This document shows positions 42,548-52,161 of a stretch of 64,000 nt of DNA, in pieces. Position numbers and translations under genes: made by a program. Each line of letters opens with the position of its first letter. The stretch's first letter is position 1. Source of the DNA: CAZCAC01 sp964496575 (lineage in GTDB: Bacteria; Planctomycetota; UBA1135; GCA-002686595). The DNA is taken from the NCBI GenBank assembly GCA_964496575.1, contig CAZCAC010000032.1, forward strand, positions 13,044 through 77,043. Direction: 5' to 3'. Under the pieces are notes generated by a model. The model was not told the DNA's origin and did no database searches. It was given only the letters and a program-made list of their open reading frames with translations.

Positions 42548-43690
42548 TCAGACCTGGAACTCGCGGAGCAGCTCTCGGAGGCTCGCGGCCATCGAAGAGA
42601 GGCTCTCGGCGGACTGGAGCGTCTCTCCGGCACCGTTCGCGGCGCTGGTAGCGGCCTCGGTCATCCGGCCCATGTACTCCCCGATCTCGGCGCCGCCTCG
42701 CGCCGCCTCACCGATGCTGCGGCTGATCTCGCCGGTGGTGGCGGTCTGCTCCTCGACCGCGGCGGCGATCGTCTGCTGGATGTCATCGACGCGGCCGATG
42801 ATCTCGCTGATTCCGGCGATCCCCTGGATGGCGTCCACGGTGGTCTTCTGAATCGCTTCGATCCGCTGACTGATCTCCTCGGTGGCCTGCGCCGTCTGCT
42901 TGGCGAGCTCCTTCACCTCGTTGGCCACCACGGCGAAGCCCTTGCCCGCTTCCCCGGCGCGCGCCGCCTCGATGGTGGCGTTGAGGGCGAGGAGGTTGGT
43001 CTGCTGGGCGACGGAGGTGATCAGCTTGACCACCTGACCGATCTCGGTGCTGCTCCGGTCGAGCTCGTCCATCTTCGCCGAGGACTCGCTCGCCGCGATC
43101 ACGGCGTTCCTGGCCACCTCGGCCGCGGTGCTCGCGTTCTTGGCGATCTCCTGGATGCTGGCGCTCATCTCCTCGGTCGCGGAGGAGACCGACTGGATGT
43201 TCTGGGCCACGGCGTCCTGGGCGCTCGAGACGCAGCTCGCGTGAGTGGAGCTCTCCTCCGCCGCGCCGCTCATCTGATTGCTCAGGTGGGACAGCTGCTC
43301 GGAGGAGGTGGACAGCGAGGAGCTGTTGTCCACGATCGCCCGCACCGTCGTGTCGAGCTTGTCGGCGAGACCGTTGGCCCCGTCCTTCAGCTCGTTGAAC
43401 TCGCCGTTGAACTCCGAGGCGATCCGGAAGGAAAGGTCACCCGAGGCCAGGTGGCGGAGCGCTTCCGTGATCTCCCTGATCGGTGCCTCGTAGGCGTCCA
43501 CCAGGGAGTTCACGCATTCGATCAGTTCGAGCTGTGCCCCCGAGTGATCCGCGGTGTCGATCCTCTGGTCGAGCCGACCCGCCCCGACGTTCCGCGTCAG
43601 GGTGTGAACGACCTCCAGGAGGCGGGCTTCGTCGCTCACCTCGGTGACGGCTTTCGAGCTCCGCTTCTTGCTTGCAGCGTCATCAGTCAT
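42548..43690 (-). CDS. Soluble methyl-accepting chemotaxis protein
   Basis: 380 residues from ATG 43690, with GAGAGGAG upstream. There is no transmembrane helix. The N terminus (ELIECVNSLVDAYEAPIREI, LRHLASGDLSFRI) looks like a HAMP-like region. The C-terminal 250 residues are a full MCP signalling coiled coil with the hairpin tip LLALNATIEAARAGEAGKGFAVVANEVKELA (split over 155 bases), the binding site for CheA and CheW. The long heptad pattern with Ala-Gln-Ser positions is clear. It is a cytoplasmic receptor, and the ligand-sensing part is not obvious. No other che genes are in the window. Confidence 0.9.
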   Translation of the reverse strand: MTDDAASKKRSSKAVTEVSDEARLLEVVHTLTRNVGAGRLDQRIDTADHSGAQLELIECVNSLVDAYEAPIREITEALRHLASGDLSFRIASEFNGEFNELKDGANGLADKLDTTVRAIVDNSSSLSTSSEQLSHLSNQMSGAAEESSTHASCVSSAQDAVAQNIQSVSSATEEMSASIQEIAKNASTAAEVARNAVIAASESSAKMDELDRSSTEIGQVVKLITSVAQQTNLLALNATIEAARAGEAGKGFAVVANEVKELAKQTAQATEEISQRIEAIQKTTVDAIQGIAGISEIIGRVDDIQQTIAAAVEEQTATTGEISRSIGEAARGGAEIGEYMGRMTEAATSAANGAGETLQSAESLSSMAASLRELLREFQV

Positions 43691-44002
43691 GGCTCTTCGA
43701 TCTCCTCTCGGCTGGAGTGATGCTCCAGGCCCCGCTGACCCGCAACGGGGTAGGGAGTTTCGGAATGGGGACAGTCCTCGTAGCTGCTATCGGACTCCGG
43801 TCGCCCGGCCCTTTGGCGGATTCGGGGCGCGTGGGAGATAACCTCGGTTCGAAACACCCCGATCGGAGCGGACCCGTTGAACGGCACCGGCCGCCGACGG
43901 GCGCGCCACCCTGCAGGGCCCGCTCCCGGGCGGCTTCGTGGTGCCAGCTACATCCGGTCTTGCCGATGCAGGGGCCTCACCAGCCCTCTTCTCCGATCGG
44001 GG
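43691..44002. other. Intergenic region with tandem hairpins in the chemotaxis-receptor leader
   Basis: This 312-bp gap is upstream of the receptor gene and downstream of the convergent-facing end of the deacetylase-like gene, so it should hold only one promoter. I see no coding frame. Two adjacent stems lie just before the receptor start: CTGGAG/CTCCAG (43712-43728) and CCCCG/CGGGG (43730-43750). No other structure is evident. Confidence 0.4.
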
Positions 44003-45781
44003 TCAGAAACAGAAGAGTACGCTCAGGCCATCGGAGAGGTTGAAGCCCGAGCCGCCCCCGGCGGGATCGCGATACCAGAGCTGGAACTGCCAGGTGTCGC
44101 CAGCCTCGATCTCCCCCGGCCCGCCATTCGCCGGCGGCGCATCGAAGTCGACCGGCCGGGTGAGCGTCCCGCCCGTGTCGAAGGTCAGCGGCGGCCCGAG
44201 CCGGAAGATCCCGCCCCCGACGCAGCGGAGCCCTTCGCCGAAGGGAATCGAGATCTGGTTCGGCCCGTAGAAGAAGAGGGCGAACTGCCCCGGTACGCCC
44301 CCCGCGACGGTGAGGGCGAAGTCCCCGGCGGCGAGTGAGGTCGAGCCGGCACTGGAGATCGAGGCGCCCGCCCCGACCGAGTTGGGCAACCCCGCGCAGA
44401 AGTTCTCCGGCGCGGGACAGTCGGGATCCTGCTCGGTGACCAGCAGCGGCTCGACTCCGACGTCGACGCTGGTGGGGTCGTCGCCGTGGAGCGCCCCCGT
44501 CTCCAGACCGACGATGCGCACCGTCGGTCCGACCCAGCTGGAGAGGTCGACGTTCGAGCTGCCCGTGTCGCGCCAGCAGAGGACCGCATCGTCGGCACCC
44601 TCGGCGAGGTGGAACGCGTACACCCCCGGGGCGATGGTGAGATCGGCGACCCAGCGGAACCCGCCCAGCTCCTCGGCGACCGGGCGCAGCCAGGGGTACT
44701 CGCCCCAGTCGACGGCGAGGGAATCACAGGAGAAGGAGGAGACCCCGGCGTGCGCCGCTTCCCAGGCGAAGAACGCCTCGCCGGTCCCGCGGTGGCTGTC
44801 CCACTCCATCACCGGCGATCCGGTCGGTTCGACGCGATTCGCGAAGTGAAGCTCCAGCCAGGCGAGCACGTCGACCAGCGCGGGGCGGCTGACGGAACCG
44901 ACGTCGAAGTCGTGCGCGTGCGAGCCCCACCCCCAGCACCAGACCTTCTCCGGCTGCCCGGTCCGGTCGGCGTGGCGCCAGTTGACGTAGAGCTGCAGGA
45001 ACTGCCGCTTGATCGCCTCGGCGGTCATGTCCTGGTAGACCCCGTGGTGGATCTGCTCCTTCCCGATCACCGAGCCTTGCACGACCTGCACGAAACCGGC
45101 GCCGAGGTCCTCTCCCATGGCGTTCGTGGGGGAGGGGCGGAACGGGTGCCAGATGTGGTGCTCGTAGAAGCCGTAGTAGTCCTCCTCCGGCCCGGGCTCG
45201 CGGATCTCGAACCCGAACTCGCCCATCAGCGTGTGGTAGTCCGGCTCGTTCCCCGGGACGTGCGCGCCGCGCACGCAGTTGATCAGCTCCAGCGCCTCCG
45301 GTGGAGAGCCGCCGTACGCGGTGGTGATCGCCAGGTCGACCCAGTCGACGTTGTCCTGCCAGGATCCCCGCTCCTGGTCGAGATCCGCTCCCAAGGGCAG
45401 GTCCGGCCAGTCGAGCGTGCCGGCGCGGTACTCGCGATGCTGGTGCGAGCCGATCTGCCCGCCGCTCTGGTAGAGGCGCTGCAGGACGGCCGCGCCGCTT
45501 CCGCCTGGCCCCTCTCCGACGAGCAGCTCCACGAACTGCCCCGCGCTGAGGTAGGAGACCTTCACGCCCAGCGGCTCGGTCCGATCGAGCACCCAGCTGA
45601 TGTTGTCCACCCGCTCCTGGTAGAGGGAGATCTTCGCCTGGTTGGAGATCCCGTTGGGGATCGGGTCGGTGTGCAGGTCGAAGACCAGGTGGATCGGGCC
45701 CTGGCTCTGGGCGGCGGCCGGGGCGACGAGGAACAGCCCGGCGCACAGGGCGCCGAGGCGGGCGGGGACGTGGTTCACCAT
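44003..45781 (-). CDS. Secreted divergent polysaccharide-deacetylase-like protein with shared C-terminal domain (copy 3)
   Basis: 592 residues from ATG 45781, with AAGGAG upstream and a signal peptide ending VAPAAAQ. The N-terminal 430 residues show HLVFDLHTDPIPN, resembling the T-F-D-D/G block of NodB proteins, and GGQIGSHQHREYR, like the G-S-H-x-x-H block but with altered spacing. Deacetylation is therefore possible but not proven. Residues 452-592 match the shared domain: PNSVGAGASISS, GEGLRCVGGGIFRLGPP, FQLWYRDPAGGGSGFNLSDG and LSVLFCF. Here the early CPCGN segment is replaced by CPAPENFCAGL. The protein is probably surface-exposed or periplasmic. Confidence 0.72.
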   Translation of the reverse strand: MVNHVPARLGALCAGLFLVAPAAAQSQGPIHLVFDLHTDPIPNGISNQAKISLYQERVDNISWVLDRTEPLGVKVSYLSAGQFVELLVGEGPGGSGAAVLQRLYQSGGQIGSHQHREYRAGTLDWPDLPLGADLDQERGSWQDNVDWVDLAITTAYGGSPPEALELINCVRGAHVPGNEPDYHTLMGEFGFEIREPGPEEDYYGFYEHHIWHPFRPSPTNAMGEDLGAGFVQVVQGSVIGKEQIHHGVYQDMTAEAIKRQFLQLYVNWRHADRTGQPEKVWCWGWGSHAHDFDVGSVSRPALVDVLAWLELHFANRVEPTGSPVMEWDSHRGTGEAFFAWEAAHAGVSSFSCDSLAVDWGEYPWLRPVAEELGGFRWVADLTIAPGVYAFHLAEGADDAVLCWRDTGSSNVDLSSWVGPTVRIVGLETGALHGDDPTSVDVGVEPLLVTEQDPDCPAPENFCAGLPNSVGAGASISSAGSTSLAAGDFALTVAGGVPGQFALFFYGPNQISIPFGEGLRCVGGGIFRLGPPLTFDTGGTLTRPVDFDAPPANGGPGEIEAGDTWQFQLWYRDPAGGGSGFNLSDGLSVLFCF

Positions 45782-46020
45782 GATTCTCCTTCGGGGCGAG
45801 GTCGTGCCGAGTCGCACCCATTGGAACTGGAGAAGGGCCCTAGGGTTCCGTGAATCCCGGAGCAGCTTCTGGCCTGGTTTCGACGCCGTCTCCGGCACGG
45901 CAGTTGCTTCTTCCCGCCGCTTCCGACGCTCCCCTCGCCGGCGCTATACCGAGGGGCCCCGAAATCACCGCCCGAATCCAGCTTGCGCCCCCCGCGCAGG
46001 CACTGCCCCGGAACCAGGTT

Positions 46021-47877
46021 ATGCACCGAAATGAAGCTCGAAAGGGCCTGCCTCACGGCAGGTTCGTCGCCATTGGTCTGGTTGTTGCTACGCTGCTCTC
46101 CGCCGGCGCCGCGTCGTCTTTCCCCGAGGACACCGTCGTGCGCTGGTACGACGTCCGTTCGCTGCACGCGGTCGGGGTGGTCGATCCCGGCGGGGTGGAT
46201 CTGCGCCTGCCGCTGCGCTCCTCGTTCCTCTACAACCTCGAGCCGGACGGCTACGACGTCCACCTGGAGGAAGACTACGGGCCGGGGCCCGACGGCTGGG
46301 TCGAGAACGTGCTCTACGACCTCGGCGACCGGTGGCCCGGGGGCGAGTTCGACGCCGAGTCGCGCGCCGGGTTCCTGCGGCTCCAGGCGAGCCCCCTGGC
46401 GCACGAGGAGTTCGCCGCCGTCCTCGGCGACCTCCGCCGGCACGTCTCGCGCTCCGTCGAGGTCGAGGTCTTCGTCCTGCCCGCGACCGTCCTGGCCACG
46501 GGCACGCGATCGGTCCTCGGCGCCAAGGAGACCGCGGCGCTGCTCGCCGGGGCCGAGCCGCTCGACTACTCCCGCAAGGCAGCCCGCCTCGGCCAGCGGG
46601 TGCGGCTCGGCGGCGAAGGCTTCGCCGCCACGCTGATCGACTACGACGTCGAGGTCGCCAAGAAGTCGCGCGTTCCCGATCCGCAGGTCACCGTGCTCCG
46701 CGAGGGGATCGAGCTCGGGGTGGTCATCCGCGAGAGCTTCGCCGGCGGGTACCGTGTCCGGGCTTGGGGGCGTCGAACCGTACCCGAGGATCCGCCGCGG
46801 AAGGTCGTCCTGGAGCATTTCGGCGGCGCACCGCTCGAGCTTCCCGCGACGTCCAGCGTGCTGGGGGTCGGATCGGCCACGATCCCGAACGGCGGCTGCC
46901 TCGTGCTGGGGCAGGACTGGAGCTCCGACGGAGTCTGGTTGATCCGGGTGAGTGAGACCGACCCGGGGAGGAGCTTGCAGGTGGGTGGCTCGCGCTTCGT
47001 GCCGCTCGGCGATCTGACCTCGGTCCCGCTCCTGGTCGAATCGCCGCGGTTGCCGTTCGCACAGCCGTCCGGCGGCCTGCACGTCGAGGAGGAAACGACC
47101 GTGTCGCAGCTGGGCGACACGGCGACCGAGCGGCTCTTCAGCCCCGAGGACCTTCGCGATCGGATCCGGGATCGTGCGGCGGATCTGGAGCTCGAAGGCC
47201 GCATCGCGCTGGTCGGCCACAGCCTCTACCTGCGCGGCACGCCGGCGTTCCTCGACTGGGCGAGTGGAGAGATCGGCGAGCTGCACCACGGGCTGGTCAG
47301 CGAGACGGTCGAGCTCGACGTACGACTCGGCACGCTGAAGCGGGGCGCCGCGCTGCAGCTGGTCTCCGCCGACGACCTCGCGCCCCTGGTCGAGCGGCTC
47401 GACCAGCGACTCCTGGGCGCCTGTCGGCTGGGGGACAGCCTGCTCCTGCTCGGCGGGACCGAGCGGTTCTACCTGCAGGACCACGACGTCGAGATCGCCG
47501 AGTCGGCCGCGATTCCCGACCCGATCATCAACGAGCTCTTCGAGGGGGTCTCCTTCTGGTGCCGGCCGAGCCGGGTCGGCGGAGGGTCTCTCTCCGCGTG
47601 GGTCGACCTGCAGGTGCAGGAGGCGGCGCGAGATCCGAGACGGCTTCCGATCTCGGTCTGGGAGCCGCGCGAGGTGGAACAGCGGGATGACGATCCGGCG
47701 CCGACGGGGACCTACACCCTGAACGCGCAGGTCGAGCTCCCCGCGACCGCGCGGGCGGAGCTCACCTCGAACGTGCTGATGAAGGACGGCGAGTGGACGC
47801 TGCTCTGCTGCACGAGCCTCGCCGGGAGCGATCGCTCGCTGGTGGCGGTGGCGCGGGCGCGGGTGCTGTCGCGCTAG
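46021..47877 (+). CDS. Secreted protein of unknown function with an internal domain duplication
   Basis: 618 residues from ATG 46021, with an N-terminal hydrophobic signal (AIGLVVATLLSAGAASSFP). Two similar units can be aligned. One has LIDYDVEVAKKSRVPDPQVT, LREGIELGVVIRE and LELPATSSVLG. The second has LQDHDVEIAESAAIPDPIIN, LFEGVSFWCRPSR and VELPATARAEL. Each unit starts with a segment that resembles the short alpha/beta domains of secretins. I cannot name the family. It is divergent from the deacetylase-like gene and convergent with the lipase gene. Confidence 0.68.
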   Translation: MHRNEARKGLPHGRFVAIGLVVATLLSAGAASSFPEDTVVRWYDVRSLHAVGVVDPGGVDLRLPLRSSFLYNLEPDGYDVHLEEDYGPGPDGWVENVLYDLGDRWPGGEFDAESRAGFLRLQASPLAHEEFAAVLGDLRRHVSRSVEVEVFVLPATVLATGTRSVLGAKETAALLAGAEPLDYSRKAARLGQRVRLGGEGFAATLIDYDVEVAKKSRVPDPQVTVLREGIELGVVIRESFAGGYRVRAWGRRTVPEDPPRKVVLEHFGGAPLELPATSSVLGVGSATIPNGGCLVLGQDWSSDGVWLIRVSETDPGRSLQVGGSRFVPLGDLTSVPLLVESPRLPFAQPSGGLHVEEETTVSQLGDTATERLFSPEDLRDRIRDRAADLELEGRIALVGHSLYLRGTPAFLDWASGEIGELHHGLVSETVELDVRLGTLKRGAALQLVSADDLAPLVERLDQRLLGACRLGDSLLLLGGTERFYLQDHDVEIAESAAIPDPIINELFEGVSFWCRPSRVGGGSLSAWVDLQVQEAARDPRRLPISVWEPREVEQRDDDPAPTGTYTLNAQVELPATARAELTSNVLMKDGEWTLLCCTSLAGSDRSLVAVARARVLSR

Positions 47878-47892
47878 GTCCGAGCTACGGGA

Positions 47893-48735
47893 TCACCGGA
47901 CGAGGTGATTCCAGAGGTGTACCGCGTAGTGAACCGGTGAGTGGTCGACGAGCGAGGCGAGGGGCACGCCATCGAACTCACCGGTTCGCCAGCGGCGGAA
48001 GTTCTCGCGCAGCTGCGCGAGGTGGCCCTCGATGCCCCGCTCGAGTCGCTCCCGGGTGCTGGTCCCGGTGCGGAGCACCCCATCGGTGTCGAGGTGATAC
48101 AGCTCGCCGACGTGGGCGTAGCCGATCGGCGGTGGCAGGTGGGGGACGAGGTCGGTGTTGTTGACGACGCGGTAGACGGGCGCGCGCAGGTGCTCGCCGA
48201 AGGCGGAGTCGCCGACGCGCGGGGAGCCGAAGGTGTAGACCGCGCGCGTCCGTTCGTGGCGCGCGGCGGCGATCGTCGCCAGAGCTCCGCCCAGGCTGTG
48301 GCCGGTGAAGGTGACGGTCCGGCCGGCGAGGCGCGCGCCGAGGTCGCTCCACACGAGGTCGAGAGCCTTCTGGAAGCCGCGGTGGACCTCGCCCGCTCCC
48401 TCGGGCACACGCACGGCGTCGAGGTCGCGCCAGAGGTCGCGCTCGTCCGCGGTGCCGCGGAAGGCGACCAGGTCACCCGCGATCACGCACCGGGTCCCCT
48501 CGTGCTCGAGAATCGAGACCTCCCGGACGCCCCCTCGCTCGAGCGCGGTGAGCACGGTCGCCTCCCGCGCGTAGGTGAGCATCGAGAGCTCGCTCAGCCA
48601 CCACGCGTCGACCGATTCGAAGTCGGGGGTTTCGATGAAGGGATGGGCGTCGGCGCCCTCGAAGTAGTTCCAGTGGTCGCAGCGCTGGAAGAGGGCCTCG
48701 AAGGAGAGCTCGGAGGGGATCGCTTTCTTCGACAT
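47893..48735 (-). CDS. Lipase class 3 family protein
   Basis: 280 residues from ATG 48735. TFTGHSLGGALA has the nucleophile Ser147 in GHSLG, and VYRVVNNTDLVPHLPP gives the Asp region typical of fungal-type class 3 lipases. The catalytic His is probably in the segment after VPLASLVDHSP. No signal peptide is seen, so it should be cytoplasmic or peripheral. The gene follows the TldE gene by 17 bp and is part of the same leftward operon. Its link to TldD/TldE is unknown. Confidence 0.88.
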   Translation of the reverse strand: MSKKAIPSELSFEALFQRCDHWNYFEGADAHPFIETPDFESVDAWWLSELSMLTYAREATVLTALERGGVREVSILEHEGTRCVIAGDLVAFRGTADERDLWRDLDAVRVPEGAGEVHRGFQKALDLVWSDLGARLAGRTVTFTGHSLGGALATIAAARHERTRAVYTFGSPRVGDSAFGEHLRAPVYRVVNNTDLVPHLPPPIGYAHVGELYHLDTDGVLRTGTSTRERLERGIEGHLAQLRENFRRWRTGEFDGVPLASLVDHSPVHYAVHLWNHLVR

Positions 48736-48752
48736 GGACCGGCGGGCCCGAC

Positions 48753-50075
48753 CTAGAGATTGAAGTTGAAGTCCTCGACCAGCAGCCCCGGTACGCGAGC
48801 CGAACCGGTCGCCCGCGCGTCGTAGGTCTCCGGGTCGAGGATCATCTCGCGCTCGGCGGTCAAGCCGATCAGGTTCTCGCCGAGAGCGCGGTAGATCGTC
48901 TCGTCGAAGCGCATCACGTTCAGCGGGGCGACGATCTCGCCGTTCTCGACCCAGAAGCAGGCGAAGCGCGTCATCCCGGTGATGCGACACGCGGGGCGAT
49001 CGGAGAAGTTCAGATACCAGACGTTGTTGATGTAGACGCCGGTGTCGAGGCGCTGCAGGATCTCGCTCTCCGGGATGTTCCCTGCGCCGATGTCGAGAGA
49101 TTCCGGCATCTCCCAGGAGCCGGCGCCATTGGTCGGGACGTCGTACTCCTTGGCGCTGCGCGGGTTGATCAGTGGATCGGCCAGCTTTCCGCCGTCGATC
49201 AGGGTCACCGACTCCGGCTTGATGAAGCCGCTCCCCTGGAAGTTGGGCGCGACGCCATCCGCGGTGTTTTCCGCGATGGTGAGGCCCGGGTGCAGCCGCG
49301 CGTCCTCCTCGGCCATCTTGATCAGCACCGTCTGCTTGGTGCGACGGTCCTTCAGGCCGTAGCCACCCCAGGCGATGATCCCGACGTAGTCGCTGGCCGC
49401 CGCCGGCGCGAGGTAGACGCGGTAGCGCCCCGGCTCGATCGTCTTCGGCTGTCGCGCGAGGACTTCGAGCTGGGCAGCGGCGCTCTCCACCTTGCCGGAG
49501 AACGCTTCCTGATCCCAGGCGAAGCCGGCGTAGCCGTTCTTGACCGCCTTGTCGGCCTGAAGGTAGAAGCTCCAGTCGAAGTTGAAGCTGTAGCTGGAGA
49601 ACCAGTTGCGCTGTCCCGCCGAGTTGGCGAAGCCGCGGTGGATGCCGCCGGCGGCGTAGATGCCGACCAGATCGCGGCCTTCACCCGCTTCGCGGATCGA
49701 AGTGAGCGCGTCGGCGGCATCGGGAAGCCGATTCTCGCCGCACTGCTCGGTCGAGTTGACCTCGGTCGCGTAGAGCAGGTGCGGGTCCTCGGGCAGCGAG
49801 GGAAGCTGCTCGCGCAGGTCGCTGAGGAGCTCCGACAGGCGCGCGCGGTCCTCCCCGGCGTTGCCGGTGAGCGTGACGCCACCCCCCGCGTGCCGCGCAC
49901 CGAGGATCAGGTCGAAGCTCATCGCCTTCTGCGCGACGTGTCCGCCCTGCCGCACCTTCGAGTGGTTGAGGCGGATGAAGTCGGAGTCCTCGGCGCTGAA
50001 GTTGATCGTGGCGAACTCGTCGCCAACGAGCTTCGAGGTCAGGAACGTGGCCAGTTCGTCGAAGTAGCTCTGCAT
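48753..50075 (-). CDS. TldE/PmbA-family metalloprotease subunit
   Basis: 440 residues from ATG 50075, with GGAGGAG upstream. It matches the PmbA/TldE fold (INFSAEDSDFIRLNHSKVRQ, RYRVYLAPAAASDYVGIIAW, GGYGLKDRRTKQT and VENGEIVAPLNVMRFDETIY). As is normal for the TldE subunit, it has no HExxxH zinc motif. TldE pairs with TldD to form a protease that processes small peptides. The gene begins 3 bp after the TldD stop, so the two subunits are coupled. Confidence 0.9.
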   Translation of the reverse strand: MQSYFDELATFLTSKLVGDEFATINFSAEDSDFIRLNHSKVRQGGHVAQKAMSFDLILGARHAGGGVTLTGNAGEDRARLSELLSDLREQLPSLPEDPHLLYATEVNSTEQCGENRLPDAADALTSIREAGEGRDLVGIYAAGGIHRGFANSAGQRNWFSSYSFNFDWSFYLQADKAVKNGYAGFAWDQEAFSGKVESAAAQLEVLARQPKTIEPGRYRVYLAPAAASDYVGIIAWGGYGLKDRRTKQTVLIKMAEEDARLHPGLTIAENTADGVAPNFQGSGFIKPESVTLIDGGKLADPLINPRSAKEYDVPTNGAGSWEMPESLDIGAGNIPESEILQRLDTGVYINNVWYLNFSDRPACRITGMTRFACFWVENGEIVAPLNVMRFDETIYRALGENLIGLTAEREMILDPETYDARATGSARVPGLLVEDFNFNL

Positions 50076-50078
50076 GAC

Positions 50079-51497
50079 TCACTCTCCTCCGAAGACGTCG
50101 ACGTCGGCGAACACGCAAGCGGGGGTCGCGTGACCGACCCGGACCGCCTGGCCCGGCTCCCCCTTGCCGCAGTACGGCGTGCCCAGCAGCTGGAAGGACT
50201 CACGATTGCCGACTTTCTTCAGGTTGCGCCAGAAGGTCGCGGAGATGCCCTTGTAGTTCGGTTTCTTGACCACCTCGGCCAGCTCGCCGTTCCTGATACG
50301 CCGGCCGTATTCGCAGCCGAACTGAAACTTGTTGCGGCTGTCGTCGATCGACCACGAGTTGTTCTGGGCCATGTAGACGCCGTCCTCGATGCTCGCGACC
50401 ATCTCGTCGAAGCTGGAATCGCCCGGCTCGAGGTTCAGGTTCGCCATCCGGTCGATCGGCGGCCGGTTCCACGAACTGGCGCGCGAGCAGGAGACACCAG
50501 GCTGGCCCGATCGCGACTGGGAGATCGCCCCGCCAAGCGCGCGCTGCAGGATCCCGTTGCGGATGATGAACTGCTTCTCCGCCGCCGTCCCGTCGTCGTC
50601 GAAGCTGTAGCTGGCGAACTCGCCGCTCAGCGCCGGGTCGAAGCTGATGTTCAGGAGATCGGAGCCGTAGCGGTAGCTGCCGAACATGTCCGGAGTGACG
50701 AAGCTGGTCCCCGCGTAGTTGCGCTCGTCCCCGAGGATGCGGTCGAGCTCCAGCGGGTGCCCGATCGACTCGTGGATCTGCAGGTACATCTGCGTCGGAT
50801 CGAGCAGCACGTCCATCGTGCCGGTGGGGCAGTTGGGCGCGGCGAGCAGCTGCAGCACCTCCTCGCTGAGCTTCGGCGCGAGCGTGGAGAAGCCGACACG
50901 GTCGAGCACCTCCAGCCCTCCCTGGCGGGCGAGCTCGGCGCTGCGCGAGAGCGTCTCACTCCCCTCGTTGGCGGTGACGCTGAGGTCGGGGATCAGCACC
51001 TCGTAGCGCTGGTGCGCCTCGCCGTCGCCCGAGGTGACCAGCAGCTGTTCGAGTCCCACGTGCCACAGCGAGGTCGACCAGTCGACGATGCGATCGTCGG
51101 TCTTGAGCCGCGCGCACTCGGCCCGGGCGACGTCGATCTTCTCGGAGAGCGAGGTCGACGCCCACGGCTTCTCGACCGGCGGCGCGAACTCGCCCACCGG
51201 CGGGGTCTGGGCGATCTTCGAGAAGTCGAGGACGCTGGCGTCCCTGGTTCGCTCGGCCCACTCCATCGCTCGCGCCGCCGCGGCCCGCAGCCCCTCCTTC
51301 GAGAGGTCGCTGGTCGCCGCGTACCCCGCGCCGCCGTCCTTCGTCACCGACACCATCACCCCGGTGTCGCGGCTCGTGACCACCGGCTGGAGGATGTCCT
51401 GGCGGACCTGGATCACCTCGTTGCGCTCGCTCACCATCCGGAACGACCAGGAATCGGCCGCCGCCGGGGCGCACTCTCGAAAGGACTCTCGCATCAT
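50079..51497 (-). CDS. tldD: TldD-family zinc metalloprotease subunit
   Basis: 472 residues from ATG 51497 (ATG 51494 also possible), with GGAGG upstream. It contains HESIGH at 242-247, the HExxxH zinc-binding motif of TldD, and GTMDVLLDPTQMYLQIHESI before it. The C-terminal part (RIRNGELAEVVKKPNYKGIS) is typical of the family. TldD with TldE cleaves peptide substrates such as CcdA or microcin precursors in Escherichia coli. No peptide precursor gene is seen nearby, so the substrate here is unknown. Confidence 0.92.
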   Translation of the reverse strand: MMRESFRECAPAAADSWSFRMVSERNEVIQVRQDILQPVVTSRDTGVMVSVTKDGGAGYAATSDLSKEGLRAAAARAMEWAERTRDASVLDFSKIAQTPPVGEFAPPVEKPWASTSLSEKIDVARAECARLKTDDRIVDWSTSLWHVGLEQLLVTSGDGEAHQRYEVLIPDLSVTANEGSETLSRSAELARQGGLEVLDRVGFSTLAPKLSEEVLQLLAAPNCPTGTMDVLLDPTQMYLQIHESIGHPLELDRILGDERNYAGTSFVTPDMFGSYRYGSDLLNISFDPALSGEFASYSFDDDGTAAEKQFIIRNGILQRALGGAISQSRSGQPGVSCSRASSWNRPPIDRMANLNLEPGDSSFDEMVASIEDGVYMAQNNSWSIDDSRNKFQFGCEYGRRIRNGELAEVVKKPNYKGISATFWRNLKKVGNRESFQLLGTPYCGKGEPGQAVRVGHATPACVFADVDVFGGE

Positions 51498-51642
51498 TTG
51501 CCTCCGTTATCCGGCACCGCTCGCCGGGTGGCGGCGAGTGTAGGAAGTCCGGAAACGAAACGCCGCCTCCCGCCGGTGATTCGATCGGTTTCCCTCGTCG
51601 AATCGCCCGGCGGGGGGCGGCGTTCCCGTTTCGATCGGACCT

Positions 51643-52161
51643 CTACCCGACTTCCAGTCCGAACTCCTGGCTGTCGAACCAGAAGCCGAGCCCGCTGACG
51701 CTGTCGATCTCGGCCTGGACGATCGCCTGGTGGCCCTCCTCGATCTCGAGGAAGCGCTTGAAGAGGCGTTTCCCCTCGCCATCCATCTCCGAGGTCACCT
51801 GCCGGTAGAAGTTGCTCGTCTCCACCTCGACCTGGAGCGCCTGCTGCAGCAATCCCATCTCGACGTCGAGATCCTCGCGCACCTGCGGTTCCACCTGTGC
51901 CTTGAGCCTGGCGACGCCTTCCTCCACCGCCTCCTTGGAGGGGAGAATCGTCTCCAGCACGACGTCCTCGATGTGGCCGGTCTTCTTCCACTCGGTCAGG
52001 CGCGACTCGAGGTAGTCGATATGACCCTGTTCTTCCTTGGCGAGCAGCCCGAAGATGCGCTTGCCCGTCTCGTCCTTGGCCTTCTCGGCGGCGTCGGCGT
52101 AGACACCGTGGACCCGGTTCTCGTATTCGATCGCGGTCTTGATCGCTTCTTCGAGTTGCAT
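51643..52161 (-). CDS. Ferritin-like/rubrerythrin-family protein
   Basis: 172 residues from ATG 52161, with GAGGAG upstream. It is all-helical with two Ex(n)xxH motifs: an EYEN-type Glu in helix 1, then LAKEEQGHIDYLE in helix 2 and FLEIEEGHQAIVQAE in helix 4, giving a di-iron site. A linker of about 20 residues separates the two helix pairs. The protein should bind iron and could act as a peroxidase or iron-handling protein. It lacks the C-terminal rubredoxin domain of classic rubrerythrin. Confidence 0.85.
   Translation of the reverse strand: MQLEEAIKTAIEYENRVHGVYADAAEKAKDETGKRIFGLLAKEEQGHIDYLESRLTEWKKTGHIEDVVLETILPSKEAVEEGVARLKAQVEPQVREDLDVEMGLLQQALQVEVETSNFYRQVTSEMDGEGKRLFKRFLEIEEGHQAIVQAEIDSVSGLGFWFDSQEFGLEVG

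Noticed and set aside
40030..42633. 867-codon minus-strand frame opposite the ABC transporter genes.
   Set aside because: Composition is His/Gln/Asp-rich and mirrors membrane codons of the true genes; no domain seen.
49290..51698. 802-codon plus-strand frame opposite tldD and tldE.
   Set aside because: Antisense shadow of two well-recognised genes, with no motif.
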